A stretch of DNA of 64,000 nt from Acidobacteriota bacterium (GCA_019242475.1 JAFAVK010000063.1:1-64000); one strand, 5' to 3'. Counted from the stretch's first letter, positions 16,907 through 26,494 are shown. The notes: generated by a model from the sequence alone, not told the origin. Made by a program: numbers and translations.

Positions 16907-19900
16907 TTACTTGGCCTTGTTCGTGATGTTGCCGCCGCCGAGCGTGACGAGCGAGCCGCGCGCGCCCGCCTGGTGCCAGACCGCGCCCGAGCCGTCGCGG
17001 ATGACGAAGGCGTAGGCGTCCGGCTGCTTCGGCGTCAGCAGGTCGCCGTCCGAGGTGTAACCCTCGAACGTGTAGTTGCCGAAGGAGGCGACCGTCTGCC
17101 CCGTGGCCGGGTCAACCTTCTGCACGTTGCAGCGGCCCTTGAACTCCGAGCGCGTGTAGACCGCGGGCGTCACGTTCGGCTCGGCCGCGAATTGCAGGTA
17201 GCCGTCCTGCCAGGTGTTCGACTTGACGACGTAGTTAAAGCCGTCCGCGCCGCGCAGGACGAGCGTGAAGTGGCCCTTGACCTGCCCGTCCTTCTTGCCG
17301 GCGGTGACGTTGAAGCCGAAGTTGGCCTTGCCGTTCGCAGAGCTCGGATCGGCCACCCAGCCGCCGCCGCCGCTGCGCAGATCGTCCGAAGGCACGGCGA
17401 TGTTGAGCACGCCGACGCCGACCGGGTTCGCCACCCAGAACTTGTTCGCGCCGTCAACGCGCACGTCAACGAGGTAAGTGTCGGCCGGCACGCCCTGCAA
17501 GGTCGCCTGCGCGTCGCCGTTCGCGTCCACGGCCACGTTGCTGACGACGAGGTCGGGCGTGCCAGTCGCGTTGTTCGACTTGAAGAGCCCGAACGTGACG
17601 ACGGCCTTCGTCAGGTCGCCGGCAAAGCCCGCGCCGTCGGCCTCCGGCGTCAGGTGCGCGCCGAGCAGCACGTTCGCGCTGCTGACGTTCGGGCCGGCGG
17701 TCAGGAGCGACGCGTCGCCCGTGTAAGCGGTCGTGGTGTTCTCGCGCGTGACGACCAGCGCGGCCGGCGCCGACGAGCCGCCGAGGTAGAAGGCGTTCGT
17801 GCTCGTGAACTGCGCCGTCACGTTGTAAGTCCCCGCGGGCAGATTCAAGGGAAGCTGTATCGCGGCGACGCCGTTCGAGAGGGCCGCCTGCCCGACGGGG
17901 CTGCCGTTCACGAAGAACTGCACGCTGCCCGCGAGCTGCTGGCCGGGGAACGCGGGCGCGCCGACGTTGGCTTGCAGCGTCGCGGCGTCGCTGTACTGCG
18001 CCGAGGCCGCCGCGACGACGACCGTGGCGGAAGACTTGACCGTCACGTTGAAGGAGCAGGTGCTCGTGTTGCCGGCCGCGTCCTTCGCCGTGACGTTGAC
18101 CGTGGTCGTGCCGACGCCGAAGGCCGAGCCGGAGGCCGGGCTGCCGTTCACGTTCACCGCGGAGACCGCGTCGGTCGCCGTCGGGTTGAAGCTGACCGCG
18201 GCCGAGTTGGCGCCGGGCGCCGCGTTGACGACGATGTCGGCCGGGCAGTTGAGCGCCGGCGCGGTCGTGTCGCGCACCGAGACGTTGAAGGTGGAGGTTG
18301 ACGTGTTGCCCGCGCGGTCGGTCGCCGTGACGGTCACGGGCGTCGAGCCGAGCGCGAACGTGCTGCCGGGCGCGGCGCTGTAGCTCACCGAGACGGCGCC
18401 GTCAACGATGTCGGCGGCGGTCGCGGCGAACGTGGCCGGCGCGCCCGCGGCGCTGGTCGCTTCGACGACCACGTCGTCAACGTGGTTGATGACGGGGGCC
18501 GTCGTGTCGCGCACCGTGACGTTGAAGGTCTTCGTCGCGCTGTTGCCCGCGGCGTCCGTGGCCGTCGCCGTGACCTGCGTCGTGCCGAGCGCGAAGGTGC
18601 TGCCCGAAGGCGTGCTGAAGGTCACGTTGAGATTGCCGCTGACCGCGTCGGTCGCGCTGGCGTTGAAGGTGGCCGGGGCGCCGCCCGGGCCTGTGGCCTC
18701 GACCGTGATGTCGGTCAGGTCGCTGATGACGGGGGCCGTCGTGTCGCGCACGATGACCTTGAACGTGCCGGTCGAGGTGTTGCCCGCCGCGTCGGTCGCC
18801 GTCGCGTTGACGTTGGTCGTGCCGAGCGGGAAGACGCCGCCCGACTGCGGGCTCAAAGTCACTTGCACGGGGCCGCCCACGGCGTCCTCGGCCGTGGCCG
18901 CGAAGGTCGCGATGGCGCCGGAAGCGTTGGCCGCCTCGACGAACACGTCCGGCGGGAGCGAGAGCACGGGGCCGGTCTTGTCGCCGACCGTGACGTTGAA
19001 GGTGGCGCTCGCGGTGTTGCCCGCGCTGTCGGTCGCCGACGCGGTGACCTGCGTCGTCCCGATGGCGAAGGTGCTGCCCGAAGGGATGCTGAACGTGACG
19101 GGCACCGAGCCGTCCTGCTGGTCTTCGGCCGTGGCCGTGTAGGTGGCGACGGCACCCTGCGGGCCGGTCGCCTCAAGCGTGATGTCGGCCGGCGCGTGCA
19201 CGACGGGCGCGACGTTGTCGAGCACGGTGAACTTCAACGCGCCGGCTTCGAGCGTGAACTTGCCCTTCAGCTCCGCGGGCAGGCCCGAGTAGCTGAAGTC
19301 CGCGACGTTGAAGTTGGTCGAGCCGAAGGTGGCGAGCGTGTAGACGGTGCCGGGCACGACGTTCGACGGGTTGAAGACGAACTCGTAGGAGCCCGCGCCC
19401 GCTTTCGTCAGCGCGCCGCTCAGGGCCAGCCGGTCGGACGAGGTGTCGAGGTCGAACGCCAGCTTGCCCCCGCCGTTCCAGTTGAGCGAGCTGCCGCTTA
19501 GGGTCGCCACGGGGGAGGCGCCGCCGGGGGCGACCGCGCCGCCCGAGTTGAGCGTGACGGCGCGGCTGACCGAGCCGCTGCCCGACAGCGTGCCGCCGCT
19601 GCCGACGCTCACCGCGCCGCCGCCCGTGGACAGGCTGCCGTCCACGCGCAGCGCGCCGGCGTTGATTGTCGTCGTGCCGGCGTAGGTGTTGGCGCCGGAG
19701 AGCGTGAGCGTGCCGCCGCCGGTCTTCGTGAAGCCGCCCGTACCGGAGAGCGCGCCCGAGAGCGTGATGTTGAAGGGCGAGCCCGCGCCGTCGGCGGCCT
19801 GCAAGTTGACCGGCCCGCCGAGCGTCAACGGCAGCGCGCTCGACCAGTTGGCCTTCGCGCCGAGCGTGCCGCCCGAAAGGTTGATGGCGGTCGTCATCCC

Positions 19901-22900
19901 GCTCGTGCCCTTCTTGACGATGCCGCCCGAGCCGAGGTAGAGCGAGCCGCCGCTCAGCGCGAGCGTCGCCGAGCCGGCGTTGACCGTCGAGTCGAAGCCG
20001 AGCGTGAACTTCTCGACGGTGCTCACGCCGCCCGAGAAGGTTGCGAACGAGACGTTGTTGGCGTTCGTGCCGCTGGTCTTCGACATCACGATGCCGTTAA
20101 CGGTGTCGGTCGAGTTGAAGACGCCGCTCGTCACGCGCAGCGCGCCGCCGCGGCCCGCGGTCGCCTGGTTGGCGACCGTGATCGTGCCGCCGACGTTGAG
20201 CGTGCCGCCCTCGACCGAGAGCGAGCTGCTCGAATTGTTCGTGCCCAAACCGACGGCGCCGCTGACGTTCGCCGTGCCGCCCGCGACGATGAAGCCGGTC
20301 GTGTAGGAAGGCGAACCGGTGGTGTAGCTGCCGCGCATGAGCGTGACGGTCGTCGTGTTGAGCGTGCCGCCGTTGACGCGGATGGTCGCGCCGTCGTTGT
20401 TGCTGTTGCGCAGGCCGCCGTTGAAGCCGGCTGTGCCGGAGTCCACGACCAGGCTCACGTTCGTGGCAGAGTTGACGGTGACGAGGCCGCTCGCCGTGAG
20501 CGTGCCGCCCGCGACGTTGAGCTGCGTGCCCGAGACCGCGGCCAAGTCCATCGTCGTCGTCGAGAGCGAACCATTCGGCGCGACGCGGAGCGTGCCGCCG
20601 GCGATGCTGGTCGCCCCGCCGTAGGAGTTCGGCGCGGCGAGGACGAGCGTGCCCGCGCCGGCCTTCGAGAGGCCGTTGGCGCTGCCGACGGGCGCGGCGA
20701 TGGTCGCCGTCGCGTTCGTGCCGAGGGCGTTGACCGTCACGACGGGGACGCCGGTCGGCACGGCGAGCGTGAGCGCGCTGCCGCTGTTGCCGGGGTCGAT
20801 AGTCCAGCTCGCGGGGCTCGCGGGGTTCGCGTCGCCGAACGTCATGCCGGAGACCGTGCGGGGCGTGTCGAGGAAGACGGTGTTGTTCGCCGTCAGGTCG
20901 AAGTTGCCGAACGTCGGCACGCTGTTGAGCCCGTCGGCGATGATGCCGCCGTCCCAGTTCGGCTCGCCGCTCCACAGGCCGCCGCTGATGGGATTGATCC
21001 AGGCGAGCGTGGCGCGGGAGTAGGTCTCACCGCTCGTGAAGCCGCCGGAGATGGGCACCGCGCCCGTGCTGCTGACGATGCCGGTGCCGCTCGATTTGAG
21101 GTCGAGCCTGACCGTGCCGGAGTTGACGAGCGAGCCGACGGTGACGTTGTAGGCGAAGCCGCTCAACTGCGTCACGCTCGACACCGCGCCGGTGACGGTG
21201 CCGGACGTGGTGAGCGCGAAGTCCGAGGCGTCCACGCCGCTCACCTGCGTGCTGAAGGTGACGCGGTAGGTCACGCTCGTCGCGCCGGTCTTCTGGTTGT
21301 AGGGGTCGTAGCGGTTGATCGAGTTGACGACCGGCGCCGAGGCCGGGAGCGCCGCGAGCGAGGTCACGATGTTCGGGTCGGGCGGGGCCGACATGCCCTC
21401 GCCGATGTAGAAGCTCGGGTGCGGCGGCTGGTTGTAGGCCGTGTTCTGCCACGCGATGGCCTCACGATACTGGTGGTCGTGCATCAGCGTGTAGATTTTG
21501 TTCTGGGCCGGGATGGTCGTCGTGTAGATGCGCAGCGCCGTGTCGTCGGCGGTGCGCCAGATGACCTCCTCGCGCCAGTCGCCGAGGATGTCGGCCGAGA
21601 GCGCGGGCGTTGACTTCGTGCCGTTGTTCGACGCGAGGCCGGCGGGCGAGAGCAGCGGGTTCAGCGTGTTGGTGTTCCAGTCCCACTTCGAGATGGTCGT
21701 GCCGTCCTCGAATTCGCGCAGGAGGTCGGCGTCCCACCAGACCATGAAGTTCATCGAGGAGGGTCTGTTCGGCGTGATCTCGACGCCGTTGGTCGCCATC
21801 AGGCCGCCGCGCGCGCCCCACATCTCGTAGCCGAGGTAGCGCGGGTCGATGTCGCCGGCCACGCCGCGGCCCACGTCCGCGCCCTGCCCGCTCAGGCTGA
21901 AGATGATCTGGCCCGTCTTCGCGTCGCGGAATTCGAGGCCGCTCGACCCGTAGTTCGCCGGCTCCTCGTGCACCATCCAGACCTCCTGGCCGGGGCGCGT
22001 GGGATCCATGTCCGTCATGTGCAGCGCGTCGCCGTGGCCGAGGGTGGTCGAGTAGAGGCCCGAGCCGTCGTCGTCAATCGCGGCCGCGCCGTAGGTGATC
22101 TCGTCGCGGCCGTCGCCGTCCACGTCGCCGATGGTCAAGGAGTGCGAGCCCTGGCCGCGCCAGGCGGAGTAAGGGTTGGACGTGCCGGTGTGGCCGGTGT
22201 CGAAGTTCCAGCGGTTGGTGAGCTGGCCGTTGCGCCAGTCCCACGCGGCGACGTAGGCCCGCGTGTAGTAGCCGCGCGCCATGACGAGGCTCGGCCGGTG
22301 GCCGTCGAGGTAGGCGATGCCGGCGAGGAATCTATCGACGCGGTTGCCGTAGTCGTCGCCCCAGTCGGAGACGTTGCCGCGCGGCGGGTTGTAGTTGACC
22401 GTCGCCATCGCGGCGCCGGTCAGGCCGTTGAAGACGGTCAGGTACTCGGGGCCGGAGAGGACGTAGCCCGAAGAGTTGCGGTAGTCGGCCGCTGGGTTGT
22501 CACCCGCCAGGAGGACGTTCTGGCCCTGGCCGTCAACGGTGCCGGGCGCGGTCTTGCACGCGACCTCGGCCTTGCCGTCGCCGTCGAGGTCGTAGACCAT
22601 GAACTGCGTGTAGTGCGCGCCGGCGCGGATGTTGCGGCCGAGGTCGATGCGCCACAAACGCGTGCCGTCGAGCTTGTAAGCGTCGATGTAGACGTTGCCG
22701 GTGTAGCCGCTCTGCGAGTTGTCCTTCGAGTTCGTCGGGTCCCACTTCAAAATAATCTCGTACTCGCCGTCGCCGTCCACGTCGCCGACCGAGGCGTCGT
22801 TCGCGTGGTAGGTGTAGGCGACGCCGTCGGGCGTCGTGCCGCCCGCGGGAATCTGGAGCGGGATGTTGAGGTACTGCTGTGCGGGCGCGTTCGCCGGGAG

Positions 22901-23254
22901 CGTGAAGGCGGCGCTCGGCGCGCCCTCGACGCCGCCCACCACGGGCCGCACGGTGTACGCGTTCGACTGCGTGGGGTCGGCGCCCGTGTCCACGAAGTTG
23001 GTGCTGTCCGTGATGGGCGAAGGGTTGAGCTGGACGGCCGGCGCGCCGCCGGTCGAGCGGTAGAGGTTGAAGGACACGTCCGAAGGGTCTGTGCCGAGCT
23101 GGCGCCAGCCGACGTACACGTCCGTCGCGTTCTGGCGGACGGCGACCACGCCGCGCCCGAGGTTCTCCATCAGGTATTGCGCCCGCGCCGTCGCCGTGAA
23201 GATGAAGAGCGCCGCCGCCAGAATGAGACCCGTCCTGAGATTCGTCTTTAGCAT
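16907..23254 (-). CDS. Giant secreted PL11-like rhamnogalacturonan lyase with PATR and HYR modules
   Basis: A 2115-residue secreted protein. After a signal peptide (to about residue 25) the first ~620 residues match family 11 rhamnogalacturonan lyases: VGWRQLGTDPSDVSFNLYRS, repeated calcium-type motifs (VGDVDGDGEYEIILKWDPT, YDLDGDGKAEVACKTAPGT) and ADILGDWREEVIWRT. Known enzymes end about here. A linker domain (about 640-745) leads into autotransporter-associated glycine/serine-rich repeats (about 800-1340, LSGANTYAGTTTINAGALRV), then five HYR modules (about 1365-1760, each with the AT-D-AGNT motif), one Ig-like domain and a C-terminal beta domain. The tail suggests surface display or adhesion to substrate. 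No barrel or sorting signal is visible. Confidence 0.83.
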   Translation of the reverse strand: MLKTNLRTGLILAAALFIFTATARAQYLMENLGRGVVAVRQNATDVYVGWRQLGTDPSDVSFNLYRSTGGAPAVQLNPSPITDSTNFVDTGADPTQSNAYTVRPVVGGVEGAPSAAFTLPANAPAQQYLNIPLQIPAGGTTPDGVAYTYHANDASVGDVDGDGEYEIILKWDPTNSKDNSQSGYTGNVYIDAYKLDGTRLWRIDLGRNIRAGAHYTQFMVYDLDGDGKAEVACKTAPGTVDGQGQNVLLAGDNPAADYRNSSGYVLSGPEYLTVFNGLTGAAMATVNYNPPRGNVSDWGDDYGNRVDRFLAGIAYLDGHRPSLVMARGYYTRAYVAAWDWRNGQLTNRWNFDTGHTGTSNPYSAWRGQGSHSLTIGDVDGDGRDEITYGAAAIDDDGSGLYSTTLGHGDALHMTDMDPTRPGQEVWMVHEEPANYGSSGLEFRDAKTGQIIFSLSGQGADVGRGVAGDIDPRYLGYEMWGARGGLMATNGVEITPNRPSSMNFMVWWDADLLREFEDGTTISKWDWNTNTLNPLLSPAGLASNNGTKSTPALSADILGDWREEVIWRTADDTALRIYTTTIPAQNKIYTLMHDHQYREAIAWQNTAYNQPPHPSFYIGEGMSAPPDPNIVTSLAALPASAPVVNSINRYDPYNQKTGATSVTYRVTFSTQVSGVDASDFALTTSGTVTGAVSSVTQLSGFAYNVTVGSLVNSGTVRLDLKSSGTGIVSSTGAVPISGGFTSGETYSRATLAWINPISGGLWSGEPNWDGGIIADGLNSVPTFGNFDLTANNTVFLDTPRTVSGMTFGDANPASPASWTIDPGNSGSALTLAVPTGVPVVTVNALGTNATATIAAPVGSANGLSKAGAGTLVLAAPNSYGGATSIAGGTLRVAPNGSLSTTTMDLAAVSGTQLNVAGGTLTASGLVTVNSATNVSLVVDSGTAGFNGGLRNSNNDGATIRVNGGTLNTTTVTLMRGSYTTGSPSYTTGFIVAGGTANVSGAVGLGTNNSSSSLSVEGGTLNVGGTITVANQATAGRGGALRVTSGVFNSTDTVNGIVMSKTSGTNANNVSFATFSGGVSTVEKFTLGFDSTVNAGSATLALSGGSLYLGSGGIVKKGTSGMTTAINLSGGTLGAKANWSSALPLTLGGPVNLQAADGAGSPFNITLSGALSGTGGFTKTGGGTLTLSGANTYAGTTTINAGALRVDGSLSTGGGAVSVGSGGTLSGSGSVSRAVTLNSGGAVAPGGASPVATLSGSSLNWNGGGKLAFDLDTSSDRLALSGALTKAGAGSYEFVFNPSNVVPGTVYTLATFGSTNFNVADFSYSGLPAELKGKFTLEAGALKFTVLDNVAPVVHAPADITLEATGPQGAVATYTATAEDQQDGSVPVTFSIPSGSTFAIGTTQVTASATDSAGNTASATFNVTVGDKTGPVLSLPPDVFVEAANASGAIATFAATAEDAVGGPVQVTLSPQSGGVFPLGTTNVNATATDAAGNTSTGTFKVIVRDTTAPVISDLTDITVEATGPGGAPATFNASATDAVSGNLNVTFSTPSGSTFALGTTQVTATATDAAGNSATKTFNVTVRDTTAPVINHVDDVVVEATSAAGAPATFAATAADIVDGAVSVSYSAAPGSTFALGSTPVTVTATDRAGNTSTSTFNVSVRDTTAPALNCPADIVVNAAPGANSAAVSFNPTATDAVSAVNVNGSPASGSAFGVGTTTVNVTAKDAAGNTSTCSFNVTVKSSATVVVAAASAQYSDAATLQANVGAPAFPGQQLAGSVQFFVNGSPVGQAALSNGVAAIQLPLNLPAGTYNVTAQFTSTNAFYLGGSSAPAALVVTRENTTTAYTGDASLLTAGPNVSSANVLLGAHLTPEADGAGFAGDLTKAVVTFGLFKSNNATGTPDLVVSNVAVDANGDAQATLQGVPADTYLVDVRVDGANKFWVANPVGVGVLNIAVPSDDLRSGGGGWVADPSSANGKANFGFNVTAGKKDGQVKGHFTLVLRGADGFNYVVKSNTWQDGYLQFAAEPNVTPAVYTRSEFKGRCNVQKVDPATGQTVASFGNYTFEGYTSDGDLLTPKQPDAYAFVIRDGSGAVWHQAGARGSLVTLGGGNITNKAK

Positions 23255-23409
23255 CCGTTTCGCCTCTACCGCTTTGAAAGTAAGACCGCTCGGGGTTGTG
23301 AGTCGAAGCCCGGCCGGGGTTCAGTCAGGCTGCCGTCGATTTTAGAGTCCGGGGGAGGATAGGAAGATTTTTTGCATCCGGCAAGCGGAAGTTCCGGCGG
23401 CGTGCCGGA

Positions 23410-23424
23410 TTCCGCGATGCGGAA
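23410..23424. promoter_or_regulatory. Candidate operator 1 (TTCCGC-GAT-GCGGAA)
   Basis: A perfect 15-bp inverted repeat with 6-bp arms, in the divergent region between the PL11-like gene and the regulator gene. The same word recurs 76 bp downstream. It lies about 40 bp upstream of a TATAAT at 23462-23467. It is the best binding-site candidate for the adjacent regulator. Confidence 0.55.
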
Positions 23425-23461
23425 CGCGCGGCAAAATTCTCCCGAAAAATCGCGGCTCGTG

Positions 23462-23500
23462 TATAATTTGTTGGCCCCACCAACATTCCGGGATGCGGAA
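23462..23500 (+). promoter_or_regulatory. -10 box and candidate operator 2 for the regulator gene
   Basis: TATAAT at 23462-23467 is a perfect -10 element; no strong -35 is seen. Downstream, TGTTGG-CCCCA-CCAACA forms a small inverted repeat, then TTCCGGGATGCGGAA at 23486-23500 repeats operator 1 with one change. A repressor bound here would block the initially transcribed region, fitting autoregulation. Confidence 0.5.
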
Positions 23501-23515
23501 CGAACTTTTTGACCG

Positions 23516-24619
23516 ATGGACAAAGAACCTGTCGTCGCCGAGGCGGTGGTACGCGCCTGTGCCCTCCTCAAAGCCTTCCGCCAAGAGGGCGAGCTGCTGG
23601 GCCTGCGCGACCTCGTGGGCCGCACGGGCCTGAGCAAGACCACGGCCCACAGGCTGGCGCAGAGCCTCGTGCAGGGCGGTCTCCTTGAGCGCGTCAACAG
23701 GAATGCCTACCGCAGTCTGTTGAGGCCGCTCGGCGGCCCCGGCTTCCGCCTCGGCTTCGCCGCGCAGGCCGCCGACTCGGAGTTCTCGCGCGAGGTGAGC
23801 GCGAGCGTGCAGCGTGCCGCCGACCGCGAGCAGATCCCGCTCGTCACCGTCGATAACCGCTACAGCCCGACGCGCGCCCTGCGCAACGCCGACCTGCTCG
23901 TCGGCGAGGGCGTAGACCTCGTGCTTGAGTTCCAGGCTTTCGAACAGGTCGCGCCGATCATCTCGTCGAAGTTCATCGAGGCGAACATCCCCGTCATCGC
24001 CATCGACATCCCGCACCCGGGCGCCACCTACTTCGGCGCGAACAACTACCAGGCCGGGCTCATCGGCGGCCGCGCGCTCGGCCGCTGGGCGAAGGCGAAC
24101 TGGGGCGGTCAGGTGGAGACGGTGTTACAGGTCGAGCTGCCTCTGGCGGGGCCGCTGCCGCAGTTGCGGATCACGGGGATGCTCGCGGGGCTGGCGGAGG
24201 TGCTGCCCGGGGTTAAGAAGACGCCGACGGCGCGCCTGGACGGCAAGGGCATCTTCGAGAAGAGCCTCGAAGTCGGGCGGCGCTACCTGCGCCGCACGCG
24301 GCCGAGCCGGACGCTGGTGCTGGCCGTCAACGACCCGAGCGCGCTCGGCGTGCTGCGGGCCTTCGAGGAGGCCGGCCGCGGACAGCTCTGCGCGGTGATG
24401 GGCCAGAACGCCGTGAGGTCTGCGGTGGAAGAGCTGCGCCGGGCGGGGACGCGACTGGTCGGCTCGGTGGCCTACTTCCCCGAGCGCTACGGCGACGAGT
24501 TGATCCCGCTCGCGCGCGCCATCCTCCAGAAGAAGCACGTCGCCTCGGCCGTCTTCGTCCGGCACCAGCTCGTCACGCCGAAGAACGTCGGCCTCATCTA
24601 CCCCGTCGAAACGAACTGA
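23516..24619 (+). CDS. Transcriptional regulator: IclR-type winged helix fused to a sugar-binding periplasmic-protein fold
   Basis: The 367-residue protein joins an N-terminal IclR-like winged helix-turn-helix (residues 1-66: AVVRACALLKAF, LVGRTGLSKTTAHRLAQSL) to a type-1 periplasmic-binding domain as in LacI/RbsB (about 75-365: QIPLVTVDNRYS, NIPVIAIDIPHPGATYFG, VLAVNDPSALGVLRAFEEA). LacI members normally carry a LacI HTH, so the combination is unusual. It lacks the IclR effector domain. It should bind a sugar and control the divergent PL11-like gene and itself; two TTCCGC-type palindromes lie in its upstream region. The start ATG at 23516 is the first in frame after them. Confidence 0.82.
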   Translation: MDKEPVVAEAVVRACALLKAFRQEGELLGLRDLVGRTGLSKTTAHRLAQSLVQGGLLERVNRNAYRSLLRPLGGPGFRLGFAAQAADSEFSREVSASVQRAADREQIPLVTVDNRYSPTRALRNADLLVGEGVDLVLEFQAFEQVAPIISSKFIEANIPVIAIDIPHPGATYFGANNYQAGLIGGRALGRWAKANWGGQVETVLQVELPLAGPLPQLRITGMLAGLAEVLPGVKKTPTARLDGKGIFEKSLEVGRRYLRRTRPSRTLVLAVNDPSALGVLRAFEEAGRGQLCAVMGQNAVRSAVEELRRAGTRLVGSVAYFPERYGDELIPLARAILQKKHVASAVFVRHQLVTPKNVGLIYPVETN

Positions 24620-24622
24620 AGC

Positions 24623-25708
24623 TTAGAGGAAGAGGCGCGTAACGAACCACCACAAGCCCGCGAGCGCGATGGCGATGGAGATGACGTTCCGGCCGTAGCG
24701 CTCGAAGGCCGGCAGGTCGCGCAGCTTCCAGAGCAGCGGCAGCAGCACGACCGCGACGCCCGCCTGCCCCAGCTCCACGCCGAGGTTGAAGGAGAAGAGC
24801 GGGACGAGCAGCGCCGCGCCGCCCGCGCCGAGCCCCGCCTGCTTCAGCGCGCCCGCGAAGCCGAAGCCGTGGACGAGGCCGAGCGCAAAGGTCAGAGCCC
24901 AGCGCCAACCCGGCTCGCCTTTGCGCACGAGGTTCTCGACGGCGACGAAGACGATGGAGGCCGCGATGAGCGGCTCGACCACGCGGGGCGGAAGCGAGAC
25001 CACGTCGAGCGCGGCCAGCGCCAGCGTCAGAGAGTGCGCGAGGGTGAAGCAGGTGATGATCTTCGCGGCGGTCGAGAAGCGGCGGCAGGCCACCAGCAGC
25101 CCGCAGAGGAAGAGGAGGTGGTCGTAGCCCGTCAGGATGTGCTCGACGCCGAGCTTGAGGAAGCTCCAGAACGAAGAGGACGGCCCGGCCGCGGACGCGG
25201 AGGGCGAGCCCTCGGCATTCGCCTCCACGGAACTCGACGCGGCCGTCAGCACTTCGGTGCGTAAGACCTTGTCGGACGCGTCCTTCAGCGTGAGCGCGGT
25301 TCTGTGGTCGGCGGGCAGCCTCCGGAGAAACGCCGCGTCGAAGCGCAGCGGTGCGCCCGCCGGTCTCGGGTAGACCAGAAGGAAGCCGACGCCGTCCTCC
25401 TCGCGCAGCTCCGCCTCCGCGGAGACGGGGGCGAGCCGCGCGCCGCCGGCCGAGACTTCGTAGAGGCTCGGCGCGAGCTCTTTCAACTTCGGCAGCTCGG
25501 CGCCCACGTCGGGCGCCAAGTCCTTCGAGCCCCCCAGCAGAGTCCAGGCGGACTCGGCCGACAGCTCCACCTCCAGCTCGACGCGGTCGGCGTGCAGGCG
25601 CGCCACGGCCCAGCTCGTCATCGGGTTGTGTGCGAGCACGACGCGCCCCGCGCACGCGGCGAGAAGCAGCACTAACAGGTAAGCTTTTCCGCGACCCCTC
25701 ATGCTCAA
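24623..25708 (-). CDS. HupE/UreJ-like membrane protein with long periplasmic N-terminus
   Basis: The 361-residue protein has a signal peptide (LLLAACAGRVVLA), a soluble beta-rich region to about residue 180, then about six membrane helices with the family stretch GYDHLLFLCGLLVACRR, CFTLAHSLTLALAALDVV and GLVHGFGFAGALKQAGLG. HupE/UreJ proteins are linked to nickel supply or to generic metal export; the histidines in YDHLL, AHSLT and VHGFG are the conserved ones. A nickel role would fit the hydrogenase 15 kb away but this is only inference. It ends 3 bp from the convergent regulator gene. Confidence 0.78.
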   Translation of the reverse strand: MSMRGRGKAYLLVLLLAACAGRVVLAHNPMTSWAVARLHADRVELEVELSAESAWTLLGGSKDLAPDVGAELPKLKELAPSLYEVSAGGARLAPVSAEAELREEDGVGFLLVYPRPAGAPLRFDAAFLRRLPADHRTALTLKDASDKVLRTEVLTAASSSVEANAEGSPSASAAGPSSSFWSFLKLGVEHILTGYDHLLFLCGLLVACRRFSTAAKIITCFTLAHSLTLALAALDVVSLPPRVVEPLIAASIVFVAVENLVRKGEPGWRWALTFALGLVHGFGFAGALKQAGLGAGGAALLVPLFSFNLGVELGQAGVAVVLLPLLWKLRDLPAFERYGRNVISIAIALAGLWWFVTRLFL

Positions 25709-25942
25709 AGAGATGGCTCCCGCTCGATGATTACGTGCCCGGAATTATACCCGCGGGGTTGAAGAAGTCACTGTGTAAGTGGCGCCGCCCCGGATGAAGC
25801 GATTCGGACGGGGGTGTGTTATAGTCGCCCCGTCAACGACCCGCGGTTCTTTAGACAACACACTCTCGACATCAGGATTTGCGCTCCGCGCCCTTCTCCT
25901 CGTGCCGTCTGTCTGTTCAACGCGGCCACGAGGAGAGACCTG

Positions 25943-26035
25943 ATGCGCTCCCCCACAGCAGCCCCTTCAAGCTCAAACGAAACCGTTCACACCGGCCCAC
26001 GGCAGGCCCGGCGATCTGTCTCTTTAAGGGGATGA
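25943..26035 (+). CDS. Possible 30-residue leader ORF of the small-protein operon
   Basis: ATG at 25943 follows GAGGAGAGACCTG, a plausible ribosome-binding site, and the frame ends in a TGA overlapping the next start (ATGA at 26032-26035). The peptide is polar with no recognised motif. The stop-start overlap suggests translational coupling, but the length makes it uncertain. Confidence 0.4.
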   Translation: MRSPTAAPSSSNETVHTGPRQARRSVSLRG

Positions 26036-26274
26036 GAGACCTGCACGTCTATGTCGATCCCGCAGGCCCGGACGGGCGCGGCCAGGATGAGGTGTTCTAC
26101 AGCCGGCGCGCCGACGGGCCTTACTACCGCTGGGTCTACGCCGAGGGGGCCGGGGGCTGGCACTTCTCCCGCGTGCCCCTGTCCAGGCTCCGGCTGCGTG
26201 TGCTCTGCGTGGCGCCCTGGAACGCCGTCCCGGCGGCGCTCCGCGACCGCCTGGGCGAACACTACCTTGAATAG
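26032..26274 (+). CDS. Small protein of unknown function, 80 residues
   Basis: Starts MRDLHVYVDPAGPDG with the ribosome-binding site AAGGGG directly upstream. The middle, FYSRRADGPYYRWVYAEG, is rich in aromatic and charged residues and the end is amphipathic (RDRLGEHYLE). No signal peptide, membrane helix or cysteine. Not recognised. It is the first clear gene of a tight row of four small ORFs. Confidence 0.62.
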   Translation: MRDLHVYVDPAGPDGRGQDEVFYSRRADGPYYRWVYAEGAGGWHFSRVPLSRLRLRVLCVAPWNAVPAALRDRLGEHYLE

Positions 26275-26290
26275 CTGAGAGGGGAGAGAC

Positions 26291-26494
26291 GTGGGCGACG
26301 AACCGGGCAGGTTGGAAGAGGCGAAGTCCGAGGCGCTGGCGGCCTTCGCGGCCATCGCCGCCGTCATCGACCTCTCGGGCGAGACCGTGTCGGCCGAGCA
26401 GAAACGCGCGTCCGACCTGCTGCGCGCCTCCGCCGTGCGACACCTCTCCGCCGCCCTTGAGATCATGGGCCGCGCCAAAGGCGGTGACGCGTGA
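26291..26494 (+). CDS. Small helical protein of unknown function, 67 residues
   Basis: Starts at a GTG with GAGAGGGGAGAG just upstream as ribosome-binding site. Ala- and Glu-rich, probably two or three helices (EEAKSEALAAFAAIAAVIDL, ASAVRHLSAALEIMGRA). Its stop overlaps the GTG of the next gene (GTGA), so the two are translationally coupled. Not recognised. Confidence 0.6.
   Translation: MGDEPGRLEEAKSEALAAFAAIAAVIDLSGETVSAEQKRASDLLRASAVRHLSAALEIMGRAKGGDA

Noticed and set aside
25709-25942. A tRNA or riboswitch upstream of the small-protein operon
   Set aside because: No cloverleaf or known aptamer words could be drawn; only a -10-like TTATAGT near 25819 stands out.
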